DNA from: Myxococcota bacterium
Lineage (GTDB): Bacteria > Myxococcota_A > Bradymonadia > UBA7976 > UBA1532
Assembly (NCBI GenBank): GCA_023150895.1
Contig: JAKLJY010000014.1
Coordinates: 30,179 to 94,178, forward strand
Direction of reading: 5' to 3'
DNA length: 64,000 nucleotides
Shown one piece after another: positions 8,107 through 16,911 of the stretch; within the stretch, counting starts at the first letter, position 1, and the number at the start of each line of letters is the position of its first letter. The notes below the pieces were generated by a model that was not told where the DNA came from, made no database searches, and saw only the letters and a program-made list of their open reading frames with translations. A program made the translations under genes and the position numbers.

Positions 8107-10145
8107 GCCCGCGCGTCCCCGCCCCTGTCCGCACCGCGCTCGCCGTCTTGGTGCCCGCAGCGCTGGCTGCGCCCTCGGGCGTCGGCGCCGCGCCTTACCG
8201 CCAACCCGTCAACGGGGACGTCGTCGTCACGGCCTACTTCGACCACGGCGGCGTGCGCGACTGGGCCTGCACGGACTGGACGTACGGCGGCCACCGCGGC
8301 ACGGACATCGCGATCATCGGGCGCTTTGCGGCGCAGGACGAGGGCCGCGACATCACCGCCGCGCAGGCCGGCCGCGTCACCCGCACGCACGACGGCGAGT
8401 TCGACCGCTGCACGACCGCCGATTGCGCCGGCGGCAACGGCTTCGGCAACTACGTCTACGTCGAGCACGCGGACGGTCACGTCACCATCTACGCCCACAT
8501 GCGGCAGGGCTCCGTCCGCGTCGCGGAGGGGCAACAGGTCGGCTGTGGCGACGTGATCGGTCAGGTCGGCAGCAGCGGATACAGCACCGGGCCGCACTGT
8601 CACTTCGAAGTCCGGGTGGGCGGCAATGCCGACGACCCGTTCTCCGGGCAGTGCGGCGGACCGCTGAGCTATTGGGTCGCGCAGGGGGATCACCGCGGCC
8701 TGCCGACCCGGGACTGCGCCGGTGGCGAGCCGCCGCCGCCGCCGCCGCCCCCGCCCCCGCCCGAGCGCCCGGACATCCATCTGGCGCTGAGCTTCGAGCC
8801 GCCCGGCGACGCACCGCGCGCCTGCGACTTCGACGACTGCCGCGACTTCGTGCGCGATGGAACGAGCGGCGGCCTCTTCGACGCCTGGCTCGGAGAGACG
8901 TTCTCCGTGCATGTCGTCGTGAGCAACCAGGGCAATGGCACCACGCAGGGCGAGTCGCCCGAGGACTCGGCCATCACCCTGCAGTACGAGCTGCCGGCCG
9001 GTCTCGCCCCGGTCGGGTACGACATCCAGACGGACTGGCCGGCCAAGGACCGCGCCTCGTGGCAGCCCAACGACGCGATGCAGAACCCGGCCAATCCGCC
9101 GGCGGACGCCCCGCCCGGCGCCGGCGAATTGCGGCTCAACGGGTTCAGCCCGGGGGAGTCGAAACGCGTCACCTTGCGGGTCCGCGCGACGGAGAGCAGC
9201 GTCGCCTCGGGCGCCCACCGCCCCGTCCGCGCCTGGATCAAACACCTGCGCGGTTACTACGGCGAGAAGACGGGCTGGGACGATCCGGCCGAGGTCAACG
9301 ACGGGCAGACCTACAACGGCGGCGACCTGAAGGCCGGCGGCGAGCTCGACGTCTTCGACCCCACGGCGTTTCTGTTCGAGAGCCCGGACGCGGCCATGGT
9401 CGAGGGCTGGCGCCGCTGCGCGCCCGATGCCGTCGCCGGCTTCACCGTGAATCCTGCCGACCACGCGCTGTCGAGCGAGATCGTAGGCCCCGGTCCATGC
9501 ATCGAGGGCCCGCGCGTTGCGGTCCCCCTCGCCGGGTTCGCGGGCCTTCGCCTCGTCGCCCGGCAGCACCAGACGCGCCGCAGCGGTCGCGTGCACTGGA
9601 CGACCGAGACCGAGCCCGACTTCTCGGACGCCCGCAGCGTCGAGTTCCACACCGACGGCGGCGGTCTGTTCGACGAGCTGCACCTCGCGATGCCCTGGGA
9701 CCGCGGCGCGACGCTGACCCGGCTGCGCCTGCTCCCGGTCGCCGACGCGGGCAGCGGCAACCCCTGGTTCGACGTCGCCGAAATCCGCCTCACCGCCGAC
9801 GCGCCGGCGCCACCGCCTCCGGGACCTGCCGGGGCGGACTCGGGTTCGGGGGACCCGGGCGCGGGGGGCGCGGGCCCGTATCCGCCCGGCGTCCCCGATC
9901 CGGACGACGGCGTGCCGCCCCCGCCGGGCGCGGACACCGACGGCGGTTCACTCTTCACGGGCGAGCCGACCCCGGGCGCCCTCCCGGACCCCGCCGCGGG
10001 CGCCGACTACGCCGGCGGCTGCATCGCGTCGGGGCAGTCCCCTCGCCCGCCGGCCGCACTCATCGGGATGCTCTTCTTCGGCCTGCACCTGCGCAGACGG
10101 CGCGCGCCTTCGGGTCGCCGCCCCCGGCCGGCACGTCAGGTGTAG
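8103..10145 (+). CDS. Secreted M23 (LytM) metallopeptidase with MYXO-CTERM-like tail
   Basis: A 680-aa protein with a signal peptide (residues ~1-30), then a lysostaphin/LytM domain. Zinc ligands are visible as HRGTD (H64, D68) and HCH (H165, H167), with VYVEHADGHVTIYAHM between them. M23 enzymes cleave peptidoglycan cross-bridges. After a run of prolines come a CARDB-like domain (VHVVVSNQGNG) and a beta-rich region. The tail is GGCIASG, then a hydrophobic helix (ALIGMLFFGLHL), then an Arg cluster: the layout of MYXO-CTERM sorting signals. The GTG start overlaps the upstream stop (GTGA). The 3' end overlaps the convergent exonuclease gene by 10 bp. Confidence 0.88.
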   Translation: MSPRVPAPVRTALAVLVPAALAAPSGVGAAPYRQPVNGDVVVTAYFDHGGVRDWACTDWTYGGHRGTDIAIIGRFAAQDEGRDITAAQAGRVTRTHDGEFDRCTTADCAGGNGFGNYVYVEHADGHVTIYAHMRQGSVRVAEGQQVGCGDVIGQVGSSGYSTGPHCHFEVRVGGNADDPFSGQCGGPLSYWVAQGDHRGLPTRDCAGGEPPPPPPPPPPPERPDIHLALSFEPPGDAPRACDFDDCRDFVRDGTSGGLFDAWLGETFSVHVVVSNQGNGTTQGESPEDSAITLQYELPAGLAPVGYDIQTDWPAKDRASWQPNDAMQNPANPPADAPPGAGELRLNGFSPGESKRVTLRVRATESSVASGAHRPVRAWIKHLRGYYGEKTGWDDPAEVNDGQTYNGGDLKAGGELDVFDPTAFLFESPDAAMVEGWRRCAPDAVAGFTVNPADHALSSEIVGPGPCIEGPRVAVPLAGFAGLRLVARQHQTRRSGRVHWTTETEPDFSDARSVEFHTDGGGLFDELHLAMPWDRGATLTRLRLLPVADAGSGNPWFDVAEIRLTADAPAPPPPGPAGADSGSGDPGAGGAGPYPPGVPDPDDGVPPPPGADTDGGSLFTGEPTPGALPDPAAGADYAGGCIASGQSPRPPAALIGMLFFGLHLRRRRAPSGRRPRPARQV

Positions 10146-10939
10146 CGGCCGAACTCCGCGCGGACGGCCGCGGGCAGGTCCTCCATCTTGTCGAGCACGA
10201 ACCGGAAGTAGCCGGGATCGACCTCGGAGGGCTTGCGCCCGACGTGCTTGCCCGCCCCCATGCGCAATTCGCCCGTCTCGCGGTCGCGGTAGAGCCAGGT
10301 GCGCCACTCGGCGAACTCGGCGTCACAGATGGCGTTGATGCGGCTCTGCTCCGACAGACACTCCTCGAGGTCGACGGGGACGAGGCCGGCCTCGACCATC
10401 GCCCACAAGAGTTCGCCCGCGGCCTGAGCGTCGGCGGCGGCGGTGTGGGCGTTGTTCAGGGTGAGGCCGTAGTGTTCGCACGCTTCGGTCAACTTGCGGC
10501 CGCGCAGCGCCCGGTGATGCCACTTCATGAAGACGTATGGATCAACCACCCGCGCGGCGTCGATGCGGGCGTCGAGGCCGTGCCGCGCGAACTCCGCGTT
10601 GAGCAGCGGGGCGTCGTAGGCCGCGGCGTTGTAGCCGCTGAGAACGGGCGGCGTGCCGTCGAAGACCGCGCCGGTCAGGTGCAGCGCCAGCCGCGCCCCG
10701 ACCACGGCGAACCCCGGTTCGTTGACCACGTCCGCGTCGCCGATGCCATGCACCGCCGTCGCGCCCGGCGGGATGGGCAGGCCGGGGTTGACCAGCATGC
10801 GGTGCAGGCGCAGACGGCGCCCGGCCTGAAAGTAGGCGGCGCCGAGCTCGACGACGCGGTCGTCGGTCACGCTCGTGCCGGTCGTCTCGGTGTCGAAGAC
10901 GAGAATGCGCGCGGTCCGGAGGTTCGTGTCGGCGGCCAT
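10136..10939 (-). CDS. DnaQ-like DEDDh 3'-5' exonuclease
   Basis: A 267-aa protein with all exonuclease motifs: Exo I DTETTG (D16, E18), Exo II in the SGYNAAAYDAPLL segment, and Exo III HTAAADAQA, giving the Asp-Glu-Asp-Asp plus His set of the DEDDh superfamily. It resembles proofreading epsilon subunits and standalone DnaQ-like exonucleases. The C-terminal ~100 residues (LYRDRETGELRMGAGKHVG...) form an extension seen in standalone family members. ATG at 10939 places the first motif near the N-terminus as usual. It is transcribed divergently from the large Ca-repeat lipoprotein gene, with 76 bp between the starts. Confidence 0.9.
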   Translation of the reverse strand: MAADTNLRTARILVFDTETTGTSVTDDRVVELGAAYFQAGRRLRLHRMLVNPGLPIPPGATAVHGIGDADVVNEPGFAVVGARLALHLTGAVFDGTPPVLSGYNAAAYDAPLLNAEFARHGLDARIDAARVVDPYVFMKWHHRALRGRKLTEACEHYGLTLNNAHTAAADAQAAGELLWAMVEAGLVPVDLEECLSEQSRINAICDAEFAEWRTWLYRDRETGELRMGAGKHVGRKPSEVDPGYFRFVLDKMEDLPAAVRAEFGRYT

Positions 10940-10980
10940 GATGCGGTCAGGGTGCGCGCAGGGGCCCGCGCACGCAACAC

Positions 10981-11009
10981 CTGACGCATGCGCGCGGTCG
11001 GCGTAGAGT
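10981..11009 (+). promoter_or_regulatory. Sigma-70-like promoter, predicted leaderless
   Basis: CTGACG (10981-10986), a 17-bp spacer, then TAGAGT (11004-11009), only 6 bp before the ATG at 11016. There is no Shine-Dalgarno sequence in between, so the mRNA would start at or beside the start codon. Confidence 0.4.
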
Positions 11010-11015
11010 GCTCCC

Positions 11016-14000
11016 ATGCGCCGCCGACCCCGCCTCGCGCCCTCCGGAATCGTCGCCCTCTCGCTGGCGCTCGCACTCACGAGCGCGTGTGACGACGCGA
11101 CGAATCTGCGCCGCCCGGACGCCGCCGCGCCGACGTCCGACGCACGCTCGCCTTCGCCGACGCCCGACGCCACGACCGACGCGACACCCGAAGGGGACGG
11201 GCCCGCACCGCGCCCCGACGCCACCCCGGCGCCGGACGCGCGCGACCCGGAGACGCCCGACGCCGCGGCGCCCCCGCCTCCGGACGCCGGTCAGACCCCG
11301 GGCCCCGACGCCGTCCTGCCCCCGCAGTCCGACGCGCGCATCCCGCCGCCCCCGGTGGACGCCGAGCCGCCACCCGCGCCGGATGTGCGCGATCCGGAGA
11401 TGCCCGACGCCGCCCCGCCCCCGCCGGCCGACGCCGGCGGGCCGCCGGCCGACGCCGCCCAGCCCCCCCCCCACCAGGACACGGACGGCGATGGCATCTG
11501 GGATGATCAGGACCCCTGCCCGGCGATCTTCGACGACGGCATGGATCGCGACGGTGACGGCATCGGCGACGCTTGCGACGACGATCGCGACGGCGACGGC
11601 CTCGCCAATGTCGTCGATCTCTGCCCGGACGACCCCGCCGCGGGCGCGGCCGATCTCGACGCCGATGGCGACGGCGTCGGCGACGGCTGCGATCCCGACG
11701 GTGACGGCGATCTCGTCCTCGACGTCGACGACAACTGTCCGGGCCTGAGCAACCCCGATCAGGCCGACCTCGATCTCGACGACGAAGGGGACGCCTGTGA
11801 CGTCTGTCCGGCCGACGCCGGCGACGATTTCGACCGCGACGGCCTGTGTGCCGACGTCGACGTCTGCCCGGAGGTCGCCGATCCCGATCAGGCCGACTTC
11901 GACCTCGACGGCGACGGCGACGCATGTGACCCGGACGCCGACGGCGACGACGCGCCGGACGCCCTCGACACCTGCCCCGGCCTGCCCGATCCGCTGCAAG
12001 CGGACGAGGACGGCGACGGCGTCGGCGATGCCTGCGACCCGCCGGCCTGCGACGACGGTGTCCGCAACGCGCGCGAGACGGCCCGCGACTGCGGCGGCCC
12101 CGACTGCGACCCGTGCGGCGCCGGCGACGCCTGCGCCGTGCCCGCGGATTGCCAGAGCGGCGTCTGTCGGGCGCTCGTCTGTGCCGCGCCGGCGTGCGAC
12201 GACGGCGTCCGCAATGGCACCGAGACGGGCGTCGACTGCGGCGGGCGGAGCTGCGCGGTCTGCGACGCGGGCGCCGGCTGCGCCGCGGACACCGATTGCG
12301 CCGCGGGCTTCTGCCTCGACGGGCTCTGCCGTGCGCCGGCGTGTGATGATCGCCGTCGCAACGGCTCCGAGTCCGACGTCGACTGCGGCGGCGCCGACTG
12401 CGCGCCCTGCGGGCTCGGCCGTGCGTGTGGCGACGACGCCGACTGTGACGACGGGGATCCGTGCACAGACGACTTCTGCCGGCTCGGCGTCTGCAACGCA
12501 TCGCCCGTCGGCCCGGACTGGCGCACGACACCCGTCGTGGCGGACGTCTCCACGCTCAGCAACGCCGAGGCGCTCGCCGTCGACCCCGCGTCGGGCACGC
12601 TGTATGCGCGGTCGCAACAGAACCCGTCGGGCATCAACATCCAGCTCGTCCGCTACACGCTCGCCGGCGCCCTCACGCGCTTCCCGACGCTGAACAATCT
12701 GCAGTCCTCGAACCTCTCCGGGCTCGGCGTCGATGCCTCGGGCGATCTCCTGTTCGCCGACGAGACATGGCTCGCCCGGGGCCGGATCGCGTCGTACTCG
12801 CCCGCCTCGGGCGCGGTCCGCACGGTGTTCGCGACCCCCTGGGACCTCAACCCGGCGAGCAACGGCTCGGGCCAGATGCGCTTCGCCCCCGATCTCGTCC
12901 GGCCGACGCGCCTTTTCTACTTCGACGGCACGACCGCGCAGGTCTACGCCCTCGACCGCAGCGGCGCGCAGCCCGTGAATACCGTGGTGTTCGACGCCGA
13001 CGACGGGCAGCCCGACGGCCGGCACACCAACGTCGGCAGCGACGTCCGGTTCGACCCCGTCCGTCGCACGCTCTTCTTCATCGACGCCCGCGGCGGCGCG
13101 CTGACGGAGATCGATCTGGACGCGCCGGGCGGGCCCGCGACGACGCCGTGGGGCCAGGTCGGGCCCGGGTTCTCGCGGGTGGTCCCGCACCCCGGCCTCG
13201 GCACGCTCTTCGCCGCCGACGGCGGTCAGATTCTGGAGATTCTCGGGCCCGGGCCCCAGATCCGGCCGGTCGCCCTCCTGCCCGGCGTCCGCGATCTGGC
13301 CGTCGGACCGAACCCCGCGCGCGCGGGCGGGCTGTCCCTCTATGCGCTCGTCACGGCCGAGGACGCCGTGTACGAGCTTGCCCTCCAGAACGGCGCGTGT
13401 TTCCTGGGGGCACGCTGCGACGACGGTCGCCAGAACGGCCTCGAAGCGGGCGTCGACTGTGGCGGGCCCTGCGCCCCCTGCGTCCCCGCCGAGCCCTGTG
13501 TCACGCCGGACGACTGTTTCGACGGCGACGACTGCACCGTGGATGTCTGCGCGGTCGACGTCTGCCGCTACGATCTGAGCGCCGACGCGTGTCCCGACGT
13601 CGATCTCGACGGGGACGGCCTGCTCAACGGTCTGGAGGCCCTGCTCGGGCTCGACCCCCTCGCCCCCGACAGCGACGGCAACGGCCTCACCGACGACCTC
13701 GAAGACGCCGACGGCGACGCCATCACGAACTTCGACGAGACCGCCGGCGGCGCGCGCCTCGACACGGATCTCGACGGCACGCCCGATCTCCTCGACCTCG
13801 ACAGCGACGACGACGCGCTCTCCGACCGACGCGAGGCCGGCGACGCCGACCGCCGCACCCGCCCCGTCGACACCGACCTCGACGGGCGCCCCGACTTCCA
13901 GGACGACGACAGCGACGGCGACCGTCTCCCGGACGTGACCGAGGCCCGCTTCCCGGATGCGGACCCGGATGGCGACGGCATCCCGCCCGCGCTGGATTCA

Positions 14001-15065
14001 GACAGCGACGGCGACGGCCGTCCGGACGGTTTCGAGGGCGCCGAAGATCGGGACGCCGACGGCCTGCTCGACTTCCTCGATCCCCAGGATCTGCGCGTCT
14101 ACTCGGCGCACGGCGTCGAGCCGGGCGAGTGCGAAGGACAGGCGCAGGGCGGGCTCTGCAGCGGACCCTTCTTCGTCGATGTGGTCTTTCCGCGGCCGTT
14201 CGACGACGTCCCCCACGTCCTCGTCGCGGCCGAGGACGTCTCGGCCCAGCAAGGCTGCGTCGGCGGCGCGACGGACAAGATCGTCGCCTATCCGACCAAC
14301 ATCACGCGCGAGGGCTTTCGGCTGTATGCCTACGGCTCGCCCTGGGGCGGCAACTGCGACGCGTTCAACGGCTGGGCGACGCGCGCGCGGGCCGGGTACC
14401 TGGTCATCGAGGCGGGTCCGCAGATCCAGAGCGCCCACAACGTGCTCGGCATCGACTGCGACGGCGTGGCCGAGGGCGGGCTGTGCAATGGCGGCTTCTA
14501 TGTCGACGTCGCCTTCCCCACCCCCTACTCCGAGCCGCCGCATGTCGTCGCGGTGCCCGAGAACGTCTCGAATCAGGCGGGCTGCGTCGGGGGCGCCACG
14601 GACCAGGTCGTCGCCCGCCCCGCGAACATCACCGAGCGGGGGTTCCGCCTCTACATCCACGGCTCGCCCATGCAGTCCTGTGGCGCCAGCGAGGGCTGGT
14701 CGAGCCGCGCGAGCGCCGGGTATCTGGTCGTGCCGCGCGGCCCGCAGATCACCTCGGCCCATGATCACAGCCCGGCACTCTGCACCGGCGACCTGGTGGG
14801 CGGGCTCTGCGGCGGCGGCTTCTACGAGGACGTCCGGTTCTCCACGCCCATGCTCACCACGCCCCATGTCCTGACCGCCCCCGAGGTCATCTCGAGCCAG
14901 GGCGGCTGCGTCGGCGGCGCCACGGACAAACTCAGCGTCTACCCCGAGGCCGTCTCCCCGAGCGGCTTCCGGCTCTTCGCCCGCGGATCGCCCGAGGGTG
15001 GGTCGTGCGGGGCCTTCGACAGCTACGGGACGCGCGCTCGCGCGGGTTTCCTGGCCATTCAGTAG
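11016..15065 (+). CDS. Large surface lipoprotein: Asp-rich stalk, TSP3 Ca repeats, Cys-rich modules, propeller, three H-type-lectin-like repeats
   Basis: A 1349-aa protein. Lipobox TSAC (Cys about residue 25) is followed by a Pro/Asp/Ala stalk to about residue 160. Thrombospondin-type-3-like DxDxDGxxD repeats follow, then four Cys modules of the type ACDDGVRNGTETGVDCGG, then a propeller-like region (about 505-800), another Cys module and a second block of Ca repeats (about 860-1020). The C-terminus is three ~105-aa repeats (about 1028-1132, 1135-1242, 1245-1349). Each has F(x)2PF/PY(x)4PHV, QGCVGGATDK/QxxxYP, NIT(x)2GFRLY and an ARAGYLV end, resembling H-type lectin folds. It is probably a surface adhesin; the carbohydrate-binding role is inferred. 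Confidence 0.85.
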   Translation: MRRRPRLAPSGIVALSLALALTSACDDATNLRRPDAAAPTSDARSPSPTPDATTDATPEGDGPAPRPDATPAPDARDPETPDAAAPPPPDAGQTPGPDAVLPPQSDARIPPPPVDAEPPPAPDVRDPEMPDAAPPPPADAGGPPADAAQPPPHQDTDGDGIWDDQDPCPAIFDDGMDRDGDGIGDACDDDRDGDGLANVVDLCPDDPAAGAADLDADGDGVGDGCDPDGDGDLVLDVDDNCPGLSNPDQADLDLDDEGDACDVCPADAGDDFDRDGLCADVDVCPEVADPDQADFDLDGDGDACDPDADGDDAPDALDTCPGLPDPLQADEDGDGVGDACDPPACDDGVRNARETARDCGGPDCDPCGAGDACAVPADCQSGVCRALVCAAPACDDGVRNGTETGVDCGGRSCAVCDAGAGCAADTDCAAGFCLDGLCRAPACDDRRRNGSESDVDCGGADCAPCGLGRACGDDADCDDGDPCTDDFCRLGVCNASPVGPDWRTTPVVADVSTLSNAEALAVDPASGTLYARSQQNPSGINIQLVRYTLAGALTRFPTLNNLQSSNLSGLGVDASGDLLFADETWLARGRIASYSPASGAVRTVFATPWDLNPASNGSGQMRFAPDLVRPTRLFYFDGTTAQVYALDRSGAQPVNTVVFDADDGQPDGRHTNVGSDVRFDPVRRTLFFIDARGGALTEIDLDAPGGPATTPWGQVGPGFSRVVPHPGLGTLFAADGGQILEILGPGPQIRPVALLPGVRDLAVGPNPARAGGLSLYALVTAEDAVYELALQNGACFLGARCDDGRQNGLEAGVDCGGPCAPCVPAEPCVTPDDCFDGDDCTVDVCAVDVCRYDLSADACPDVDLDGDGLLNGLEALLGLDPLAPDSDGNGLTDDLEDADGDAITNFDETAGGARLDTDLDGTPDLLDLDSDDDALSDRREAGDADRRTRPVDTDLDGRPDFQDDDSDGDRLPDVTEARFPDADPDGDGIPPALDSDSDGDGRPDGFEGAEDRDADGLLDFLDPQDLRVYSAHGVEPGECEGQAQGGLCSGPFFVDVVFPRPFDDVPHVLVAAEDVSAQQGCVGGATDKIVAYPTNITREGFRLYAYGSPWGGNCDAFNGWATRARAGYLVIEAGPQIQSAHNVLGIDCDGVAEGGLCNGGFYVDVAFPTPYSEPPHVVAVPENVSNQAGCVGGATDQVVARPANITERGFRLYIHGSPMQSCGASEGWSSRASAGYLVVPRGPQITSAHDHSPALCTGDLVGGLCGGGFYEDVRFSTPMLTTPHVLTAPEVISSQGGCVGGATDKLSVYPEAVSPSGFRLFARGSPEGGSCGAFDSYGTRARAGFLAIQ

Positions 15066-15098
15066 CGATTTTCCGGCAAGCGAAAGGCAGTACACGCC

Positions 15099-16208
15099 AT
15101 GCGGCTTCACCAGTGCACCATCGAACGCTTCAAGCGGTTTCGCCCGCCGGGGCTGACCGTCGCCTTTCACGACGCCGAGACGAACGCCGTCGCCGACCGG
15201 TACCTCGTCCTCGGTGAAAACGCGGCGGGCAAGACGACCATCCTGCAGGCCATTGCGTTGACGCTCTCGCTGGCGCAGCGCAGTACGACGGACGCGGAAC
15301 ACTTCGCCTGGACCGGCTGGGTCGGCAACCGCCTGCACGTTCACGGCGCCCCGCGCGTCGAGATTCACGTCGAGTTCGACGAAGAGGAAATCGAAGCCAC
15401 CCGCGCGGTGCTCGACGCCCACACGGCGCACACCGGGCAGCGCACCGGCGGGCGCGAATGGCCCGCCTCACGCATGGTCTGGGTGCGGCTCGAGGGCGGG
15501 CGGGTCACGACGCCCAACCACCCCGACGAGCTGTTCCTGTTTCAGGGTCGCACGCTCCTCGCCGGGCTGATGCGTCACCGCCCCGATCTGCGTCGGCACT
15601 ATGCGAAGCTGCCCGGCGTGTTCTGGTACGACCAGTACCGCAACGTCGCCGTGCCCGGCGCCCGGGACCCCGACGCGCGTGCCGAGGCCCACCCGGACCG
15701 CGCGGAGAACGAGCCGATCTACCGGGATGGCGTCGCGCGCCTCGACGCGCTCCTGAAGGCCTGGTACGGCACGCGTCCCGGGCATGGCCCCGCCGCGGGC
15801 CACGACTTCCTCGGCGACCTCGAGGCCCTTTACGGGCTCGCGTTCCCCGGCCGTTCGTTCAGCGGCGTCGAGCCGGTGTACGGCAACGGGCCGACCCCGA
15901 TCGGCGACCGGTTCGTGCTGTCGGACGGCGTGCACACCTACGCGCTCTCGGAGATGTCCGCGGGTGAGCAGGCGGTCTTTCCGCTCTTGTTCGAGTTCGT
16001 CCGGCAGCAGATCCACAAGTCGGTGGTGTTGATCGACGAGATCGACCTGAACCTCCACCCGCCGCTGGCGCAGGCCCTTTACGAGCTGCTGCCGCGTCTC
16101 GGGCACGACAACCAGTTCATCCTGACGACGCACTCGCCCGCCGTGGCGTCCCTGGTCGCGCGGCCGGCGACGCTTCGACTCCCCGACGCGCGCGGCCCGC
16201 TGACCTGA
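15099..16208 (+). CDS. AAA-family ATP-binding protein (OLD/RecF-like ABC ATPase)
   Basis: A 369-aa protein with an N-terminal FKRFRPPGLTVAF strand pair, Walker A GENAAGKTT (G39-T47), an ABC-type signature SAGEQAVFPLL, Walker B VVLIDEIDLNLHP and a switch His in LTTHSPAV. This arrangement matches single-gene AAA/SMC-like ATPases of the AAA_15/AAA_21 type. No TOPRIM or nuclease domain is attached and none is adjacent, so it is not a full OLD nuclease. It stands alone between the lectin-like lipoprotein gene and the ECF operon. Its role, such as DNA repair or defence, cannot be fixed from context. Confidence 0.85.
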   Translation: MRLHQCTIERFKRFRPPGLTVAFHDAETNAVADRYLVLGENAAGKTTILQAIALTLSLAQRSTTDAEHFAWTGWVGNRLHVHGAPRVEIHVEFDEEEIEATRAVLDAHTAHTGQRTGGREWPASRMVWVRLEGGRVTTPNHPDELFLFQGRTLLAGLMRHRPDLRRHYAKLPGVFWYDQYRNVAVPGARDPDARAEAHPDRAENEPIYRDGVARLDALLKAWYGTRPGHGPAAGHDFLGDLEALYGLAFPGRSFSGVEPVYGNGPTPIGDRFVLSDGVHTYALSEMSAGEQAVFPLLFEFVRQQIHKSVVLIDEIDLNLHPPLAQALYELLPRLGHDNQFILTTHSPAVASLVARPATLRLPDARGPLT

Positions 16209-16231
16209 ACGCCCCTGCAAGGGACGTCACG

Positions 16232-16273
16232 CCTCCGCATTTTCCTTTTCGGAAATCGCCCCCCTCCCGTGTC
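16232..16273 (+). promoter_or_regulatory. Candidate ECF promoter of the sigma operon (copy A)
   Basis: The element reads CCTCCG, a 12-bp T-rich stretch, CGG, 16 bp, then GTGTC (16269-16273). The CGGAAAT segment looks like an ECF -35 box and GTGTC like a -10. The same elements with identical 12- and 16-bp spacings occur at 25006-25047 before the paralogous lipoprotein gene. That is the pattern expected for an autoregulated ECF factor and its target. Confidence 0.6.
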
Positions 16274-16284
16274 AACGTGGGTGC

Positions 16285-16911
16285 ATGGTCCATCCCGATC
16301 TCGCGTCGTTGTACGAGCGCTACGGCTACGCGGTGTACCGCCGCTGCCGGTACCTGCTCGGCACCGACGACGAGGCCTGGGACGCCGTCCAGGAGGTCTT
16401 CTTGCGCGCCGATGCCGGACTCGCCCGATTCGAGGGCCGGGCCAGCCCCCGTACCTGGCTGGACACGATCGCCACCCGGCACTGCCTCAACGTGTTGCGG
16501 GCGGGTCGCGTGCGCGGCGGTCGCGGGTTGACCGACGCGGCGGCGCTCGACGAAGCGGGTGGCCTCTCGGACCTGTATCCGGCCGGTGATCCGGCGGTCG
16601 TCTCCGCCCTGACGGTGCGGACGCTCTTGTCCCAATTCGATTCGCAGACCCAGGAAGCGGCCGTGTTCTACTTCGTCGACGAGCTGTCCCAGGAGGACGT
16701 CGCCACCCGCGTCGGCCTCTCGGTGCCCACGCTGCGCAAACGCCTCAACGCCTTCCTCGAGCGCGCCCGGCGCCACCTCGCCGGCACGGATCTCGCGCAG
16801 CGCCGCCGCGACGGCAGCAGCGGCAGCAGCGGGGGGGCCAGCCCCCTCGGGGGGGCCAGCCCCCTCGGGGGGGCAGACCCCGCGAAGCGGGGCGGGGGGG
16901 CAGAGCAATGA
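16285..16911 (+). CDS. ECF-type RNA polymerase sigma factor
   Basis: A 208-aa sigma-70 family factor of ECF size. Region 2 is visible as LYERYGYAVYRRCRYLL, DEAWDAVQEVFLRA and RTWLDTIATRHCLNVLRAG. Region 4 is visible as AVFYFVDELSQEDVATRVGLSVPTLRKRL, with its helix-turn-helix. An atypical ~40-aa Ser/Gly/Pro tail follows, encoded by a perfect 18-bp repeat. The anti-sigma gene overlaps its stop (ATGA). The predicted promoter -10 lies only 11 bp before the ATG, so the leader would be very short. It likely directs transcription of its own operon and of the lipoprotein gene at 25082. Confidence 0.9.
   Translation: MVHPDLASLYERYGYAVYRRCRYLLGTDDEAWDAVQEVFLRADAGLARFEGRASPRTWLDTIATRHCLNVLRAGRVRGGRGLTDAAALDEAGGLSDLYPAGDPAVVSALTVRTLLSQFDSQTQEAAVFYFVDELSQEDVATRVGLSVPTLRKRLNAFLERARRHLAGTDLAQRRRDGSSGSSGGASPLGGASPLGGADPAKRGGGAEQ
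16831..16872 (+). repeat. 18-bp G/C tandem repeat in the sigma factor tail
   Basis: A unit of seven G, then CCAGCCCCCTC, is present twice exactly (16831-16848, 16849-16866) and a third copy starts at 16867 and then diverges. Because 18 is a multiple of three it adds GGASPL hexapeptides without breaking the frame. Each unit can fold on itself through its G and C tracts. It is followed by a second GC hairpin (CCCCGC-GAA-GCGGGG) at 16878-16892. Confidence 0.85.

Noticed and set aside
15099..16208. The AAA ATPase as part of an OLD-nuclease/Gabija-like defence system
   Set aside because: No TOPRIM domain in the protein and no helicase or nuclease gene beside it; it is flanked by unrelated genes.
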